DNA from: Bugula neritina
Lineage: Eukaryota > Bryozoa > Gymnolaemata > Cheilostomatida > Bugulidae
NCBI GenBank assembly: GCA_964035545.1
Contig: OZ037770.1
Span: 10,566,973-10,630,972, forward strand
Direction: 5' to 3'
DNA length: 64,000 nucleotides
Shown here: in pieces, positions 16,648 to 28,829 of the stretch
How positions within the stretch are numbered: position 1 is the first letter of the stretch
Layout of the letters: each line of letters starts with the position of its first letter
Made by a program: the position numbers and the translations under genes
Notes under the pieces: generated by a model
Told to the model about the DNA's origin: nothing
Seen by the model: only the letters and a program-made list of their open reading frames with translations
Database searches by the model: none

Positions 16648-17430
16648 AGTTGCAGCAACATGGCAGAAATTTATTATAAGCCACTTTTGAGTTGAAAAAA
16701 AAGCATGATTGCGCTATTATCAAAACACTAACACTATTTTGTTTAAATATATAATATTGGTATGTCTGAAAAATAAAATGGTTATAACATCTTCAGTGGT
16801 CTTACTCTATGTGTATATACAAATGTTCTACCACATGTGCGTATATGACCGGCTTTTACAATTGTTGAGCATGAATTATTTTCCTAAACATAGCTGAAAT
16901 TGATTCGTTAACTATACATTGTACACAATTATGTATTTGAAGTTACCATTGAAACCAATTGATTTTTAGATCAAAGCTGTTGACTCATTGAAGTCTAAAT
17001 ATTTACATTACCACTTTCTCACTGAGGTGACTGAATTTCTGTATGTTAGAATAATCATAATTAAATATAAGGTCATGCTTGCTTACAGACATTTTGTCAT
17101 AAAATATTAGTAAATTTTCCACATGTTGCATTGCATCCCTGTTCCAACTTATGAGTATTCTATAACAATTATAATGGCAATTTATTTATACCTTATCATA
17201 CTCCCAGCTTAGCCCTACTAATGCATATATGTATACAAACTATAGTATATACCAGCAGATGTTACATCAATGAGCTGGTCAATTAGTCATCATAGATGCT
17301 CTATAGCTACCAGTTCCAGCATTTAGACACTACAATATATATTATAACTATTCATGCAGCGTAAACTCCTAGTGAGTGCATGGAGTGTCAGTTTGAGAAA
17401 ATAACTCTTGAGCTATGAAGTTTGAGAAAA

Positions 17431-17926
17431 ACAAGAGAGATAACTCTAAAATCATGTGACAGTGGTACTTCTTCTGTAACCTACATCACTAGCAATGATT
17501 TGGAGTCATCTGTTGATGACAGAACATTAGCTGTTGCAACATCTACTGATACCAAAACAATCTCTGCTAGTATAACCACAACAATGTCTACTGGCACCAC
17601 AACAATGTCTACCATGGTACCACAGCAGTGTCTACTAGTACCACAACAATGTCTACTGGTACCACAGCAGTGTCTACTAGTACCACAACAATGTCTACTA
17701 GTACCACAACAATGTCTACTGGCACCACAACAATGTCTACCATGGTACCACAGCAGTGTCTACTAGTACCACAACAATATCTACTGGTACCACAACAGTA
17801 TCTACTAGTACCACAACAACAGCAGTTGTAACAGCAACAAGTAATCAGAATGATGCAACAGCCATAGTTATACTGCTGCTCAAGCAGCTAATGATCTTTT
17901 TGGACTTTTGGGTTATTATTACAAAA
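17431..17926 (+). pseudogene. Broken downstream copy of the PAN-domain gene with expanded repeat
   Basis: From about 17431 the DNA matches the PAN gene closely (AGAGATAACTCTAAAATCATG; CCTACATCACTAGCAA; GAGTCATCTGTTGATGAC). It lacks the first five cysteines and any leader: upstream similarity fades at 17380-17430. The Ser/Thr tail has become a 21-bp minisatellite whose 23-bp units shift the frame twice. After the array a third frame restores a homologous end (AQAANDLFGLLGYYY, compare GQQVNDFINSWG) and stops near 17926. The shifted frames and missing domain argue for a pseudogene. A 3' exon spliced from elsewhere is a weaker alternative. Confidence 0.65.
17580..17820 (+). repeat. 21-bp coding-type minisatellite with 23-bp variants
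   Basis: About eleven units of ACAATGTCTACTGGTACCACA (Thr-Met-Ser-Thr-Gly-Thr-Thr in one frame). Two units carry ACCATGGTACC in place of ACTGGCACC and are 2 bp longer, so each changes the reading frame. ACA and GCA starts, and ACTGG and ACTAG middles, partly alternate, suggesting a higher-order duplication. Confidence 0.9.
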
Positions 17927-18105
17927 AACACAATATCAAATGTTTGTAAAAAATAAAATGCCTGTGAAACCTTCATTAGTTTTGATTTATATGCCTAGAC
18001 AAATTTTACAACTCTTCCACTGCTTTTATTTAAATTAAATTTTAAACTACACCTCCTGCGTGATTTCGATTTGTTTATATAATGTATAAACATATTTACG
18101 TATAT

Positions 18106-18296
18106 ACAGCTGTAGTTTAGGGGTTAGAGCATTTGCCTAGTAAACATGAGGTCATGGGTGATGTTAGGAAGAGCATCCAGTCATAATTATTGCTTCTGTG
18201 CCTCATTTAAATAAGTCCTTAGCCCCCTTCAACAAAAACTCTTTTTATCAGGGGTTTTTCACAGGAATAGCGGTTATAAACTTCCGTAAAATTTTT
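18106..18296 (+). repeat. tRNA-derived SINE, copy 3
   Basis: Plus-strand copy: A-box TGTAGTTTAGGGGTTAGAGC, then GGTCATGGGT. The second half of the B-box and the linker are deleted, so the head runs straight into GATGTTAGGAAGAGCATCCA. Core and tail (CTTCTGTGCCTCATTTAAAT, TATCAGGGGTTTTTCACAGG) match the other copies. Confidence 0.85.
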
Positions 18297-18339
18297 TATT
18301 AAAATAATTGTATAAGCTTTCATTTTTAATAAGTAATAC

Positions 18340-18341
<2 letters not shown>

Positions 18342-18401
<60 letters not shown>

Positions 18402-18446
18402 CGCGTGTGCGTGTGCGTGTGCGTGTGCGTGTGTGTGTGTGTGTGT
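18342..18446. repeat. Compound (TA)n-(TG)n microsatellite with GTGCGT units
   Basis: TA repeats (18342-18370) pass directly into TG repeats with interspersed GCGTGC and GTGCGT units (18371-18446). Alternating purine-pyrimidine sequence of this kind can adopt left-handed Z-DNA. Confidence 0.95.
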
Positions 18447-19689
18447 CTTTCTTAGGTTGAGAAGATAACTGTCATCATATTTGATCACAAACTAATCAGC
18501 TGATGATAATAAAGAGAATTTAATTGTGGGCTATATGGGCATACTTTCACAGTTACAGTTGCAGTTTCCAGTTACAGTTCCTAGGTCTTCTGGCTTCTCA
18601 ACTGTTGCTATCATCCTTGCCTTGCATTCATGTTCTAGATAACACTTGCACATCTGCAAGATGTCTCTTTTCTTCAAGCAGTATAATGTTTCATATGTCT
18701 CTGTGCCTTCTCGAAGTTATTTACGAATACCAAAAATTGAATGAAATTAAAATGACCTCTTTCAAGTGGAATATCTGCAAAAAATACACCGGTTGTGTAT
18801 TAGTTTCCGGAAACCAATTCATATAGAAAATGAAAAAGTTTCAAACATTGAAAAAGCAACCTTTGTTAATAATATCTATGCTTATAGTTTTCCCTAGTCT
18901 ACCAATACTACAAACACATTATAATATAAAAATGTTCCTACAACTTGGGAATTGGGCAAAAGAGCTAAAACTTAAAAAGAAATTTATTATTTATTAAGCT
19001 ATTTGCATGTCAATATATTCACCAAGTTTTTATATCAGCGCAGATAGTGCATATTGTTTGAGCACAAATGCTTTATGCTGCTGCAACATGAATGCTGTTG
19101 CCTGAACTATTATATTGATTATTGCCAACAGAGTATATTCTTTCATTTTAAAAACTGTAACTTGAGAGCATAAAAAATCTAGTTTACAGAGGTCATTGCA
19201 TACAAACTTTTCACATCATTTTAAACCAAAGATAATATTCATTCGTTGAAATTATTTTACTTTTGAGTTGAAAGTTATGTGAACAATCTTTGTGCAGAAT
19301 AAAATTTTAAGTAAATATGGCTTAGCTCAATCTTCTCCTTCACTGTTATTAAGAGATATACCAATTCATTCAATAATTGTGATATATAAGCAACAAAGAA
19401 GCTCCTGTTATAGTTATCAGTGTATAATGTGTGATACAAAGCAAGCAGTCTGGCTATATTAGAATGATTCTAAAATGTGAATAAGTAACTAGTGTTCTAA
19501 TATAATATCTTATCAAAATAACAAAAAACCGACAAAATAGAGCTATTGGAACATTTATAGTTCCACTACTTAACCATGTCAAATGCAACAGAGCATATTA
19601 TACTAGCAAGATTTTTATCAAGATAAAAGTACTACTATAATATAACATAGTGACTGATATATATTGTTTTGGATTTGGTCACCATTGTT

Positions 19690-20400
19690 GTTTTAATTTG
19701 CATTTCATTAGATATGAGAGGATAACTCCATGACACATACAAAAAATACAGCAGCTGACCAAATGGAAAACATTTATATAATTTGTTTAGGTTTTAAACT
19801 ATATTATATTTTCATAGTTGTACTTTAAATAATTGAAAATCTTATTGAATTTATTAAATGACTGTTGCAGTGTAATATATATGGTATTTTCTTTACTTAT
19901 AATATTATGCTATTAAAGCTGTTGGAATAAATGTACATGCAACAACAAGTTTTGTAAGATTATTTACTCTCATTCCATGTGATGCAACCAGCGGTGAATC
20001 AAAAGTGTAGACTTTGTACTCTATTAAAGTTTATGCAAATGGCATAAACAAAAGTATAATTAATAGATATACTGTGATCACATTAGGCTGTTATATAAAT
20101 TAATATGTTGAGCAAATTTACATAAGTTGCAATAGTTCCAACCTGTGAATATAATTTATTATACTTTGACACAAAAACCTATGATTCATAGTTGTTTGGT
20201 GGCAACATATATTAGCCAATGAAATCACTATAATATGCATTATATTCCATTTTCATGTACCATGCAGTAAAACTAATATACAATGTATAGTGATTGTTAC
20301 ATGTCCTACAGTGTATGGACAGGTTTTCATGCACCTGCGAGTAAGGTAAAGTTATATAGTCTTTGGTAGTCTATAAGAAAGGATTTTACTCTATCTTTTA
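19690..20400 (+). repeat. Duplicated block A: 5' region of the MS4A-like gene family
   Basis: This stretch resembles 49010-49650 and 51840-52075. Shared pieces include TTAGATATGAGAGGATAACT (19709; compare 49069), ATTAGCCAATGAAAT (compare 49503) and GGTTTTCATG (20322; compare 52010). An acceptor ACAG (20311) and donor GTAAGG (20341) bound a short candidate untranslated exon, 20312-20340, matching 51989-52033. It is probably the promoter side or 5' UTR of paralog A, with an intron reaching to 22206. Confidence 0.55.
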
Positions 20401-21278
20401 TTTTCATTAGGCCATACATGCATATATTGTTAAATCATAAGAGGAAACAATTATCATTACCTGCTTCTAAAATTATTATATATGAAGTTTTTGCTTTGAA
20501 AGAAGTTTACTGCAAAACAATTTACTATAGTTGACTTTATTACTGCTATATATTAGTGACAAATTTGATCAGTCTATTTACAAAAAGAATTTTACATAAT
20601 GCAGTATCTCTAATTGTCTTTAGCTACTTTTTACAATTTTGCTGCTAACATAAATGTCTTTGACGCGAAATTATTAAAATATTACTAAATACAACTAAAA
20701 GTAAAGATAACGAGTTTTTTTCTCATTTCGATTGATTTCCTATATATATATATATATATGCTTTTTTCTATAAAGGCTTCAGTGAAATGGGATCTGCAGA
20801 TTGTGATGAAAAAACCATCACTGGTCCTGGTATATATAATGCAGTACTTGGTTTATATATGCGACAATCACGCCATTGCAATTCAATGTTGCGGGACAGC
20901 TTCTCTCAGCCATCCTTTTGTTATGGACAGTTAGAATAAAAACATAAAATTTTTCCATATAGTAAATTCTCATGAATTTTGAGCAAACTTCAGGTTTTGG
21001 TCGTAATTTACTGATATGTACGCTAAATGAAGTTAAATGACCCACTGTAAATGTTTTCTAGTTCTATGAGAGACTTTGACATTTAGTTTTAGAAGTTAAG
21101 ACATGTATATGGCTATACATAATGAGTTGTAATTTATAAGCTGCAGTTGTAGTTTCTGTTATTTTACTTGGCCAAATCAACTAGTCAAAAAAATTGGAAA
21201 ATACCATGAAAATATTGGAAAAACTGTATTCATGTTTAATCTGATGCACGGGGCATTTGTATTACTAAAATGTTACAT

Positions 21279-21394
<116 letters not shown>

Positions 21395-21959
21395 TTGTAA
21401 GACTGGAGCTGTAGCTGTATATAGTTAACATCCCCTTCTAATTCAGAGACACTAAAATGAAACAAAACCTTGTTTTAAATATAAAGGAAGGTGCCAATAC
21501 TCACAAATTTATAAATAGATGCAGTTCTTTTGAATTATAACTGATTGTTTAGAAAAGTACAGGCCTTAATCAGGCTATAAGAACTATGAGTTATTAGGTC
21601 TAATAAATAGCCTACACTGAAAAAAAACTAGAAAGAATTGTTGATTTAGTTGCTTTGGGAAAAAACGCTAACCAAAGAACTATTTAAGTATAGATGCAAA
21701 CTTGTTTTTTGCAGTGCACAATATAATATATAGAGTGTCTCTCAAATTAAAGTGGGTCATCTGTGTTTATAATAGTAATTCATGCAATGCTAGTTAAAGC
21801 GATACCATGCTTTGTAAAAGCTCCTTTTTGATATGATATCATACATTGGCTGATCAAAACAAAACTCTTCTTCATAGGAGGCTTTTCTCAATTTATATAG
21901 CATTTCAGCAAAAAAATGTCCAATTGTTTAATTGTGATGCCTGACAAAATACTGCAGTA

Positions 21960-22103
21960 GGTGCAGTAGTGGAGAAATCAAGAGAAAGCTGTGTTCCAGC
22001 TTAGAAATGTAGCAAGAGAAGTTATATAGCCTATGTGTCCCAAACAAAACTTTAATACAACAATTAAAAACTTATACTATCTCAATTTCTCCACTACTGC
22101 TCC
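21960..22103. mobile_element. TA-flanked MITE, copy 2
   Basis: A 144-bp element between TA dinucleotides (21958-21959 and 22104-22105). The left end is GGTGCAGTAGTGGAGAAAT and the right end is its near-perfect inverse (ATTTCTCCACTACTGCTCC). The interior GAAATGTAGCAAGAGAAGTTA matches the copy at 12565. It sits 103 bp upstream of the first coding exon of MS4A-like paralog A, in the presumed first intron. It has no coding capacity. Confidence 0.8.
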
Positions 22104-22205
22104 TAAATGGTAAATATAAATGCGCTTTTGCTTCCTGTTTCAGTGTATTACAGCTAGAAGATCCTTTGCCCTTTACTAAAGAAAACCATTGCTTATATTT
22201 TAGTT

Positions 22206-25200
22206 ATGAAGATTGCTGTCGGTCAAGTAGCAAAAGATGCCAGGAATGGAGAAAACGAATATGCAGCTATCTTTACTACTAGTGGTAGTAGTTTAATGAA
22301 ACCAAATAACACTACTGAAGCTCCAAGTATATCTGTCATAGAAACTGGCAACAACAGACACAAGAATGAGGAACTTTTGTCAAAGTCAATCAACTGGAAA
22401 TTCATGTATTATAAAACTCTCTTCTGCAGTTAATTACTGTAGATTAATGTTGGTTGAATGATTTCATGTTATACCAAGGATATAACAAGTGAGGAGTGTA
22501 TAAATCTCACACGGCAACAACATTAGACTATGAGCCAACTGCAGTTGTGCTCAGCTAAGCGTGATGAGTATTGTATGTTTTTGCCAACTTTGTGCTAAAC
22601 TAATGTTACTTCGACTTTGAACTTTGTCTGGTTTTCTCCATTACTTTCAACAGTAATGTTGGATAAGTTGAGGCTATTGACGCTTTGATTCCAGCATTAC
22701 AGTCTAAAATTAAATACTAGTAAAGCATTGGGTTATCAAAAATTTGTATAGTTAGACTACCAGTGGCATATCTTAATGTTGGCATAAATTTTTGTTGGAG
22801 CAGGTCATTTCTTGCTATCACTGCTTTTGCGATAAAACTTCTATTTTTAAACCAAAACTGCCTAATTAAATTTTTTGTTATATAGTGTTAAAACCTGGAG
22901 ATATCATACTTTTAATACAAATTCAACTTTAGAGTTGTGCACCCATGTCATTTTAATTTGTATCGAGGCTTCTCTAGGCATTTCATCAATATTATAGTTT
23001 ATCAGTTAGGCAATAGAAATGTTGCAATGTTATTGTGGTGGAGAAAGAACAAAATAAACACTGCAACCAACTGGAGTTTTTGAAAATACTGCTTTGTGTT
23101 GCTCGGTTCGTTTTCTGATGGTTTAATTCACTCATAGATTATATACACAGTAGATTATTTAGCTTATAATAAACCACTAGTGTCTTATTTATAGAGAACA
23201 CTAACATTGATTCTCATTGGCAGATTGCGTTAGATTAATAAATATAATGAAATGTTAGTTTATACATCTTATCTTGTTGTATAACCTTGCTAATTTAATG
23301 TCTTGTTTCAGGAATAATTTCGCAGTGGCTCAGATTGTATGTGGGGTTCTGCTGATCATTATGAATATTCCACCCCTTTACTGGACAATGATGAATGAGA
23401 ATAAATCAGTTTATTTATCCATCTTACCTGCCTCTGAAAGCAGATACAGAGTTGGTTTAGCCTGTGGTCTACTAGTAAGTGCTTTATTACATATATATTA
23501 GTATTATGTATACGTGCATATGTTAAGTTGCCTTTATACCTTCACAATTTTCGGTCAGAATTTCAATTTGGCCGGGTTGAAATTTCACCGAGTTGCATTG
23601 CATTGTAAAAGCCACCCGTAAAAATTTTTGTACTGCGATAACTTAATCGGCCAATTTTAGAATAGGAGTAATAGCTTCTTGTAAACACCGTTATTCAGTT
23701 ATTACTTTAAGGCGATTAGACAACGTACTTATACGGTCATAATTATATAGCCTACGCCTTCTCAATTATCGCTTTTATGCTGCCCGCTTCACTAATTCAC
23801 GACGTTTACAAAGGGCATCAAATAGCTATTATGCGAGTCAAATTTTAATTTCAGAAAGTGAGCAACCGCATCAATATGATTTCAACAAGTTTCAGTTTGA
23901 CTATAAAGGGGTACCCGGACAAGCATTATTTACTTAAACTCGGTACTTTTTTTAGCAGAGGTATAAACGCAACTTTATAAGTGTTAGTCAAGTTCTAAGT
24001 GATCAGCACCTTAAGTTAAATCTCCATATCATGTTGTTAAGCTCTACAATTTCTAAAAGAGGAGCAGCAGTCATCTGGGGTTAGAGCGTTTACTTAATAA
24101 ACATGAAGTTATGGGTTTGAACTGGTTAAAGGCTATTGGTGATGTTAGGAAGAGTATTCAGTCATAATTGCTTCTGTGCCTCATTTAGCTAAGTCCTTAG
24201 CCTAATTTAACAAGCTATAAACTTGTGTGGGTTTTTTCGACAGTTTACAACATTCGATCTTATACACGAATCGCAGCAATTTATAACTATATTATATGCA
24301 TATAGACAACAATAAGTGATGCTACAACAGTGAGCTTCTGCTTTGCTCAACTATATATATGGTCATTTTTCTGACAATACTGTTTTCAAACAAGGCTGTA
24401 GTAAAACATAACTTTTTCAACATAATAATGCTATAAATAATCAAAAGAAAAAGGAACTTTCTAGAAAATATGCTCATGATTAATGTCTTATAAAACAGTA
24501 AAGCGTCAAATGCAGTTGAAACTTGTAACTTAATATAACAACAGTATAAACAATTTAAATATGATGTATTTAGATGAAATTGTTATCAAAAGTTATTTTA
24601 CGGAGGTAATATAATATATAATACATTTCTATTTCAGATGGTTATTTCTGGCAGCATTGAAATGTTGGCAATAAGGAAAAAACTAGCATTCTGGGTAATA
24701 TAATTACTTGAATAATATATTTTTTCTCATCTAGCTGCCGATATTTACAATATAGCATGTAGTTAAACACATTGCCTATTTTATAGAAAAAACAATCTTT
24801 AAACGTTTTTGCCTACAGTACATACATGTTAAAGCATTCTGTTATAGTATATACTATTTCTATACTGTAAATTTAAATCAATTTGGTTTCTATAACAATT
24901 TTTGCATAATTTTTTCTTTCAAAGTTCTTGTAATTGGAACATAATGAGATGATTGTACAATTTTTTATACTTTTTAAACTTATAATGTCGGCATTTATAT
25001 ACCAAGTAATGAAATAATCTTAATCTTAGGTCATAATTTCTATTCTGCTGCAATATTTGGCTATTGGCATTATGTGCTTCACTTTGCCATTTGCGCTCTT
25101 CCAAATATTCGATTTGATGGAATGTAAGACACATGGCAATAGAATTGAACTGTAAGTAATTATTATTTGAAAAACTCAAATCTACTCTATTATGATAATA

Positions 25201-27591
25201 TGTTATATTTATAATTATTACTTTCATTATTATACCTTACACTTTGTTTCATGTTAACTGTAAAATAATTGCCCACACCAAAATTTGAACCAATTACGCT
25301 ACAGCTGGGTCTTAGGGATTCTAATAACAACATTAAAATGTATACAGCTATATGCAATTAGTTACATGAATATAATATAGCTGCATAGTACATATATTTA
25401 CTATTAATTCACAAATGATTTATGTTTCGATTTCATTATATTATCAGCTTAAATATTATTCGATCAAAATTTTTCAGTTTAATAAATTGAAGTTATATGC
25501 CTACATGCCGAATATTGAGGTTGGACAAAAGTCTTTCAAAAATTTTTAGTTTTTTAAAAGTAATTTTTATTTTTCAACTGCGCAGGAAGTCTATGAATTT
25601 ATCTACCTGGAAGCCGACAGTGAATTTATTTGGTGAAGAACTCAACTTTGCAGATTATTCCCATCAGCAATTTTACTGTTCCAGTGTAAGTTTATATAGT
25701 CGAACTATAGCTTTACTTTTTACAGTTGTTATCTCATTGTTCCATACAAAAACTGACGCAAGTTTATAGTCACCATCCATGTGAGAAAACTCCTGATAGA
25801 AAGGGGTTTTTATTAAATCATACTAAGGAATTATTGTGATGAGGCACAGGAGCAATTATGACTGAATGCTTTTCATATCATCTCCAATAGCCTTTGTCCT
25901 GGCTCCAACCTCTAATGACTGTACTTACTAGGCAAACACTCTAACCCCAAAAACACGGCTGTGTTCCCATAGTTTAATGATATTAGTTACAAAAGTGAAT
26001 CTTAGAAATTAGTCTTTTTTTTTCTATTTATAAAAAGCAATAATATAAAACAAGCGTTTTGGAACACTACTGTAAATGATGTTTAATATTTATAAACTAT
26101 TTCTTAACTATATATACCTAAAAACCAATCTAATTGAAGCATAGAAAAAAAACTAGGTTTTGCCTTTATGTATAGTAGGTGTAATTCTGCCAGGGCATAA
26201 TTTCACAGTATCTCGTCCTCAGACATAACACTTATGTACCAATACGAGATACATTACATCATAAATAAATGTTGTCTATCGGCAAAAATTTTGCAGTAGC
26301 CAATCATAGTACTATAACAGGGCAGTCTGAGTGTAGTATCTCGTTTATCGGCATAATTATAATAGCCCGTAGTTGAAGATGGAGTTGGAAGCTTTTCAAA
26401 TACCTCCCACATATAATAGCATTTATGCTGGTCCCTACAGCTAAATAAACATTATGGTAGACCAATAATCATGAAAGCTCTACTCATTTGCAACTGGAGG
26501 ATTTGTAGCACCACAATACTAAATTTCTTGCATTGGAGGTGCTTAGGCTGTGTTGTCATAGTGATATGTACTTATTGGGGCTTGGTATAAAATTAAACCT
26601 GACAATTATAAGGATTAAAGTATTATTGCTGTGGTTTCAACTGACCAACTTTGGAGTTATTATCTCGATTCTTCGTCAGGAATGGTTAGATAATTTCATG
26701 CAATAATGAGTTTTAGCTTTATATCATTATAAATAATGCGTTTTGGCTTTATATCATTATAAATATCTACATTGATGGCAGCACTGAGCTAGAATTCTAA
26801 TATCTTTTCAAGCTCATTGGGTGGCAGATTATTGGCTAAATTTTATGCAGATATTGAATAAATAATGTGGTTTGATAGTTGTGCTATATTGTTAGGTTCA
26901 CAAGCATCTTTAAAAAGTTATAATTATTGCGTTGACCATAGGTCAAAAAATTACCTAAAGAGAGGGCAGACAACTCCAAAAGATTGTTTTCGCAGAAGCA
27001 AGTAAAATTCAGCTAAACTGAATACTCCAACTGATCAACATTTTCATCTATTAAAATTGAAGAAAAGTTAAATATTATTATACTCTTCTAATCATGAATA
27101 GGCACAAGCTAAAAAGATATTTATTTCAAAAAATATAAAAAGTAAAGTAACACAACAATGTTTGCAAACGCAGACCTAAAAATGTGAATATTCTAGCTTG
27201 AAATTAAGTCTGAAATTCAGACTTTTCGAGGTTGAATTGACTCACCATAAAAAACCATTAAAAAAATTATAAAGACAAGCATGTATAATGAAATATGTAA
27301 TTCATTAGCAAAACTGGAGGAAAGCACTTTTTTTTCTAGAAATTGTTCGATTACATAATACATTTTGGGCAAATGATGTTTTTTAATAAAATGAAACTGT
27401 TGTATTGTTTGGCTAGATGAAGTTTCAAAAGTATTTTTAATATTTTCTCAAATAAAGTAGACATGCACTCCATTTTCACAGTTTTTGGCAAAACATGATT
27501 GGGATTCAGTAGTCAATCAGTTAAGTTTGACACAAGGAGTTGTCACATCCATTCCAAAGAACAAGACCATCTACAATAACAAACATGGAAA
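22206..27591 (+). CDS. MS4A/CD20-like four-helix membrane protein, paralog A (3' end not found)
   Basis: Coding exons 22206-22384, 23312-23474, 24638-24694, 25030-25151, 25586-25685 and probably 27482-27591 join in phase. The start MKIAVGQVAK follows an acceptor TTTTAG, as in paralog B. An acidic N-tail is followed by TM1 (AVAQIVCGVLLIIMN, then IPPLYW), a loop, TM2 (GLLMVISGSIEMLAI then RKK) and TM3 (LLQYLAIGIMCFTLPFALF). A long extracellular loop has FYCSS and an NKT glycosylation site. The Q-I-x-x-G of TM1 and the ISGS of TM2 followed by basic residues are typical of the MS4A/CD20 family, whose members act in membrane signalling or ion flux. The exon 1 donor is GTCAAT instead of GTAAG as in paralog B, which may mean decay. 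The exon with TM4 was not located. Confidence 0.6.
23534..23980 (+). repeat. Dispersed repeat R, copy 1 (about 450 bp)
   Basis: Matches 28429-28829 along its length: ATACCTTCAC, AAATTTCACCGAGTTGCATT, GATAACTTAATC, GCATCAATATGATTT, and TCAACGCAACT-like ends. No coding capacity or tRNA-like head was seen. It lies in an intron of paralog A. The family is unknown; it may be a non-autonomous DNA or retro element. Confidence 0.7.
24058..24235 (+). repeat. tRNA-derived SINE, copy 4
   Basis: Plus-strand copy with A-box remnant (TCTGGGGTTAGAGCG), B-box GGGTTTGAACTGG, core GGCTATTGGTGATGTTAGGA and AATTGCTTCTGTGCCTCATT. It sits in the intron between exons 2 and 3 of paralog A. Confidence 0.85.
25752..25968 (-). 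repeat. tRNA-derived SINE, copy 5
   Basis: Minus-strand copy: head CCGTGTTTTTGGGGTTAGAG, core GGCTATTGGAGATGATATGA, AATTGCTCCTGTGCCTCATC, and a tail with CTATCAGGAGTTTTCTCACA. It lies just after exon 5 of paralog A and spans part of its following intron. Confidence 0.8.
26703..26762 (+). repeat. 30-bp tandem duplication
   Basis: Two adjacent 30-bp units, each starting ATAATG and ending ATATCATTATAA, differing at two positions. This is a small local duplication in an intron of paralog A. Confidence 0.85.
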
Positions 27592-28428
27592 GTACCTAAA
27601 ATTACATTTAAGTTTACAACAGTCCTTAAAATAAATGTTGCCTTCTACCAATGTTAAATAAGAACATGATGTAATGCTATGTTTACTTAGACTAAATCTT
27701 GCTGACTTACAATGAAATTCATTCATTTCAATTTGAAAATTCCTGTCAATAACTTGACTCTATGCTAACAACTGATTGTAATACCAAAATCACACTGCTA
27801 CTTTTAGTTTAGGGAATTCGTTTCACTATTAGTTCAATATTCAGCAGAGGTTTTTCTTTAATGAACAAACAATAGGCATACATGCAGATGAAAGATTAGG
27901 TCTAGTGAATACTAACTTTGTGTCTAACAAAAGAAAATGAAAGACTGCATGAAAAATTAACAACTCTAAAAACTTGCAATTTGAATGAGGCTCAGGCTTT
28001 TAGGTGAGCAAGAGTAACCAGAAGAGCTACTTTAATGGAAGAAATTACTGACTGATTGTGTAGTTGCAGGCTGCATGATGTGTTTTGATTGTCACAACCA
28101 CTTTTGAAAAGGGATAATCCATTAAATTAAGACTACTGGCAAACAACAGAACGATAAGGAAAAAATACCAAGTAGAAATTCACTTCTCAAAGCAAACTGT
28201 AGTTAATACATTATAGATGCTTAGAAGAAGCAGGCAATAGTGAATGCTATATAGTGTAGATCAGGATTCTATACAATGACAAGTAAACTGAAATTCCAGT
28301 GCACTTTGAAACTACTTGTAAGAATGGGCTTAGTGCTTTATAGTGCCTTGAAATTTTTTCAAGTCTAATTGGCACCATGCTATTAGAATTCGCAGAGAGA
28401 TGACCCTTTGAACTTTCACTTTAAACTT

Positions 28429-28829
28429 TAATACCTTCACGATTTTCAGTAAGAAATTCAATTTATCTAGGTCTAAAATTTCACCGAGTTGCATTGTAAA
28501 AGCCGCTGGTCAAAATGTTTAGTTTGTGATAACTTAATCAGCTGATTTCAGAATAACAATCATTGGGAATGACATCTTCATGTAGATATAGATATTTATG
28601 CTTATAATTATATCGACTGCCTTCATCAATCATGCTGCCAAATCAACTAATTAATTACAGTTGGAAACTTCAATGGGCATTGAATAGCAATTTGGCAAGT
28701 TATACTTTTAATATTACAAAAAGAACTTATGCATCAATATGATTTAAAACATAGGTGGGTACTCGGCAAGTGATATTAACTGAAACTGGAACTTTTTTCA
28801 TGCAGGAAAAGCATCAACGCAACTCAACA
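28429..28829 (+). repeat. Dispersed repeat R, copy 2
   Basis: Same order of shared blocks as 23534-23980 with small deletions. Both copies have the same orientation. Confidence 0.7.

Noticed and set aside
18219-18488. His/Thr/Ala-repeat minus frame
   Set aside because: It is a translation of the compound TA/TG microsatellite and part of a SINE.
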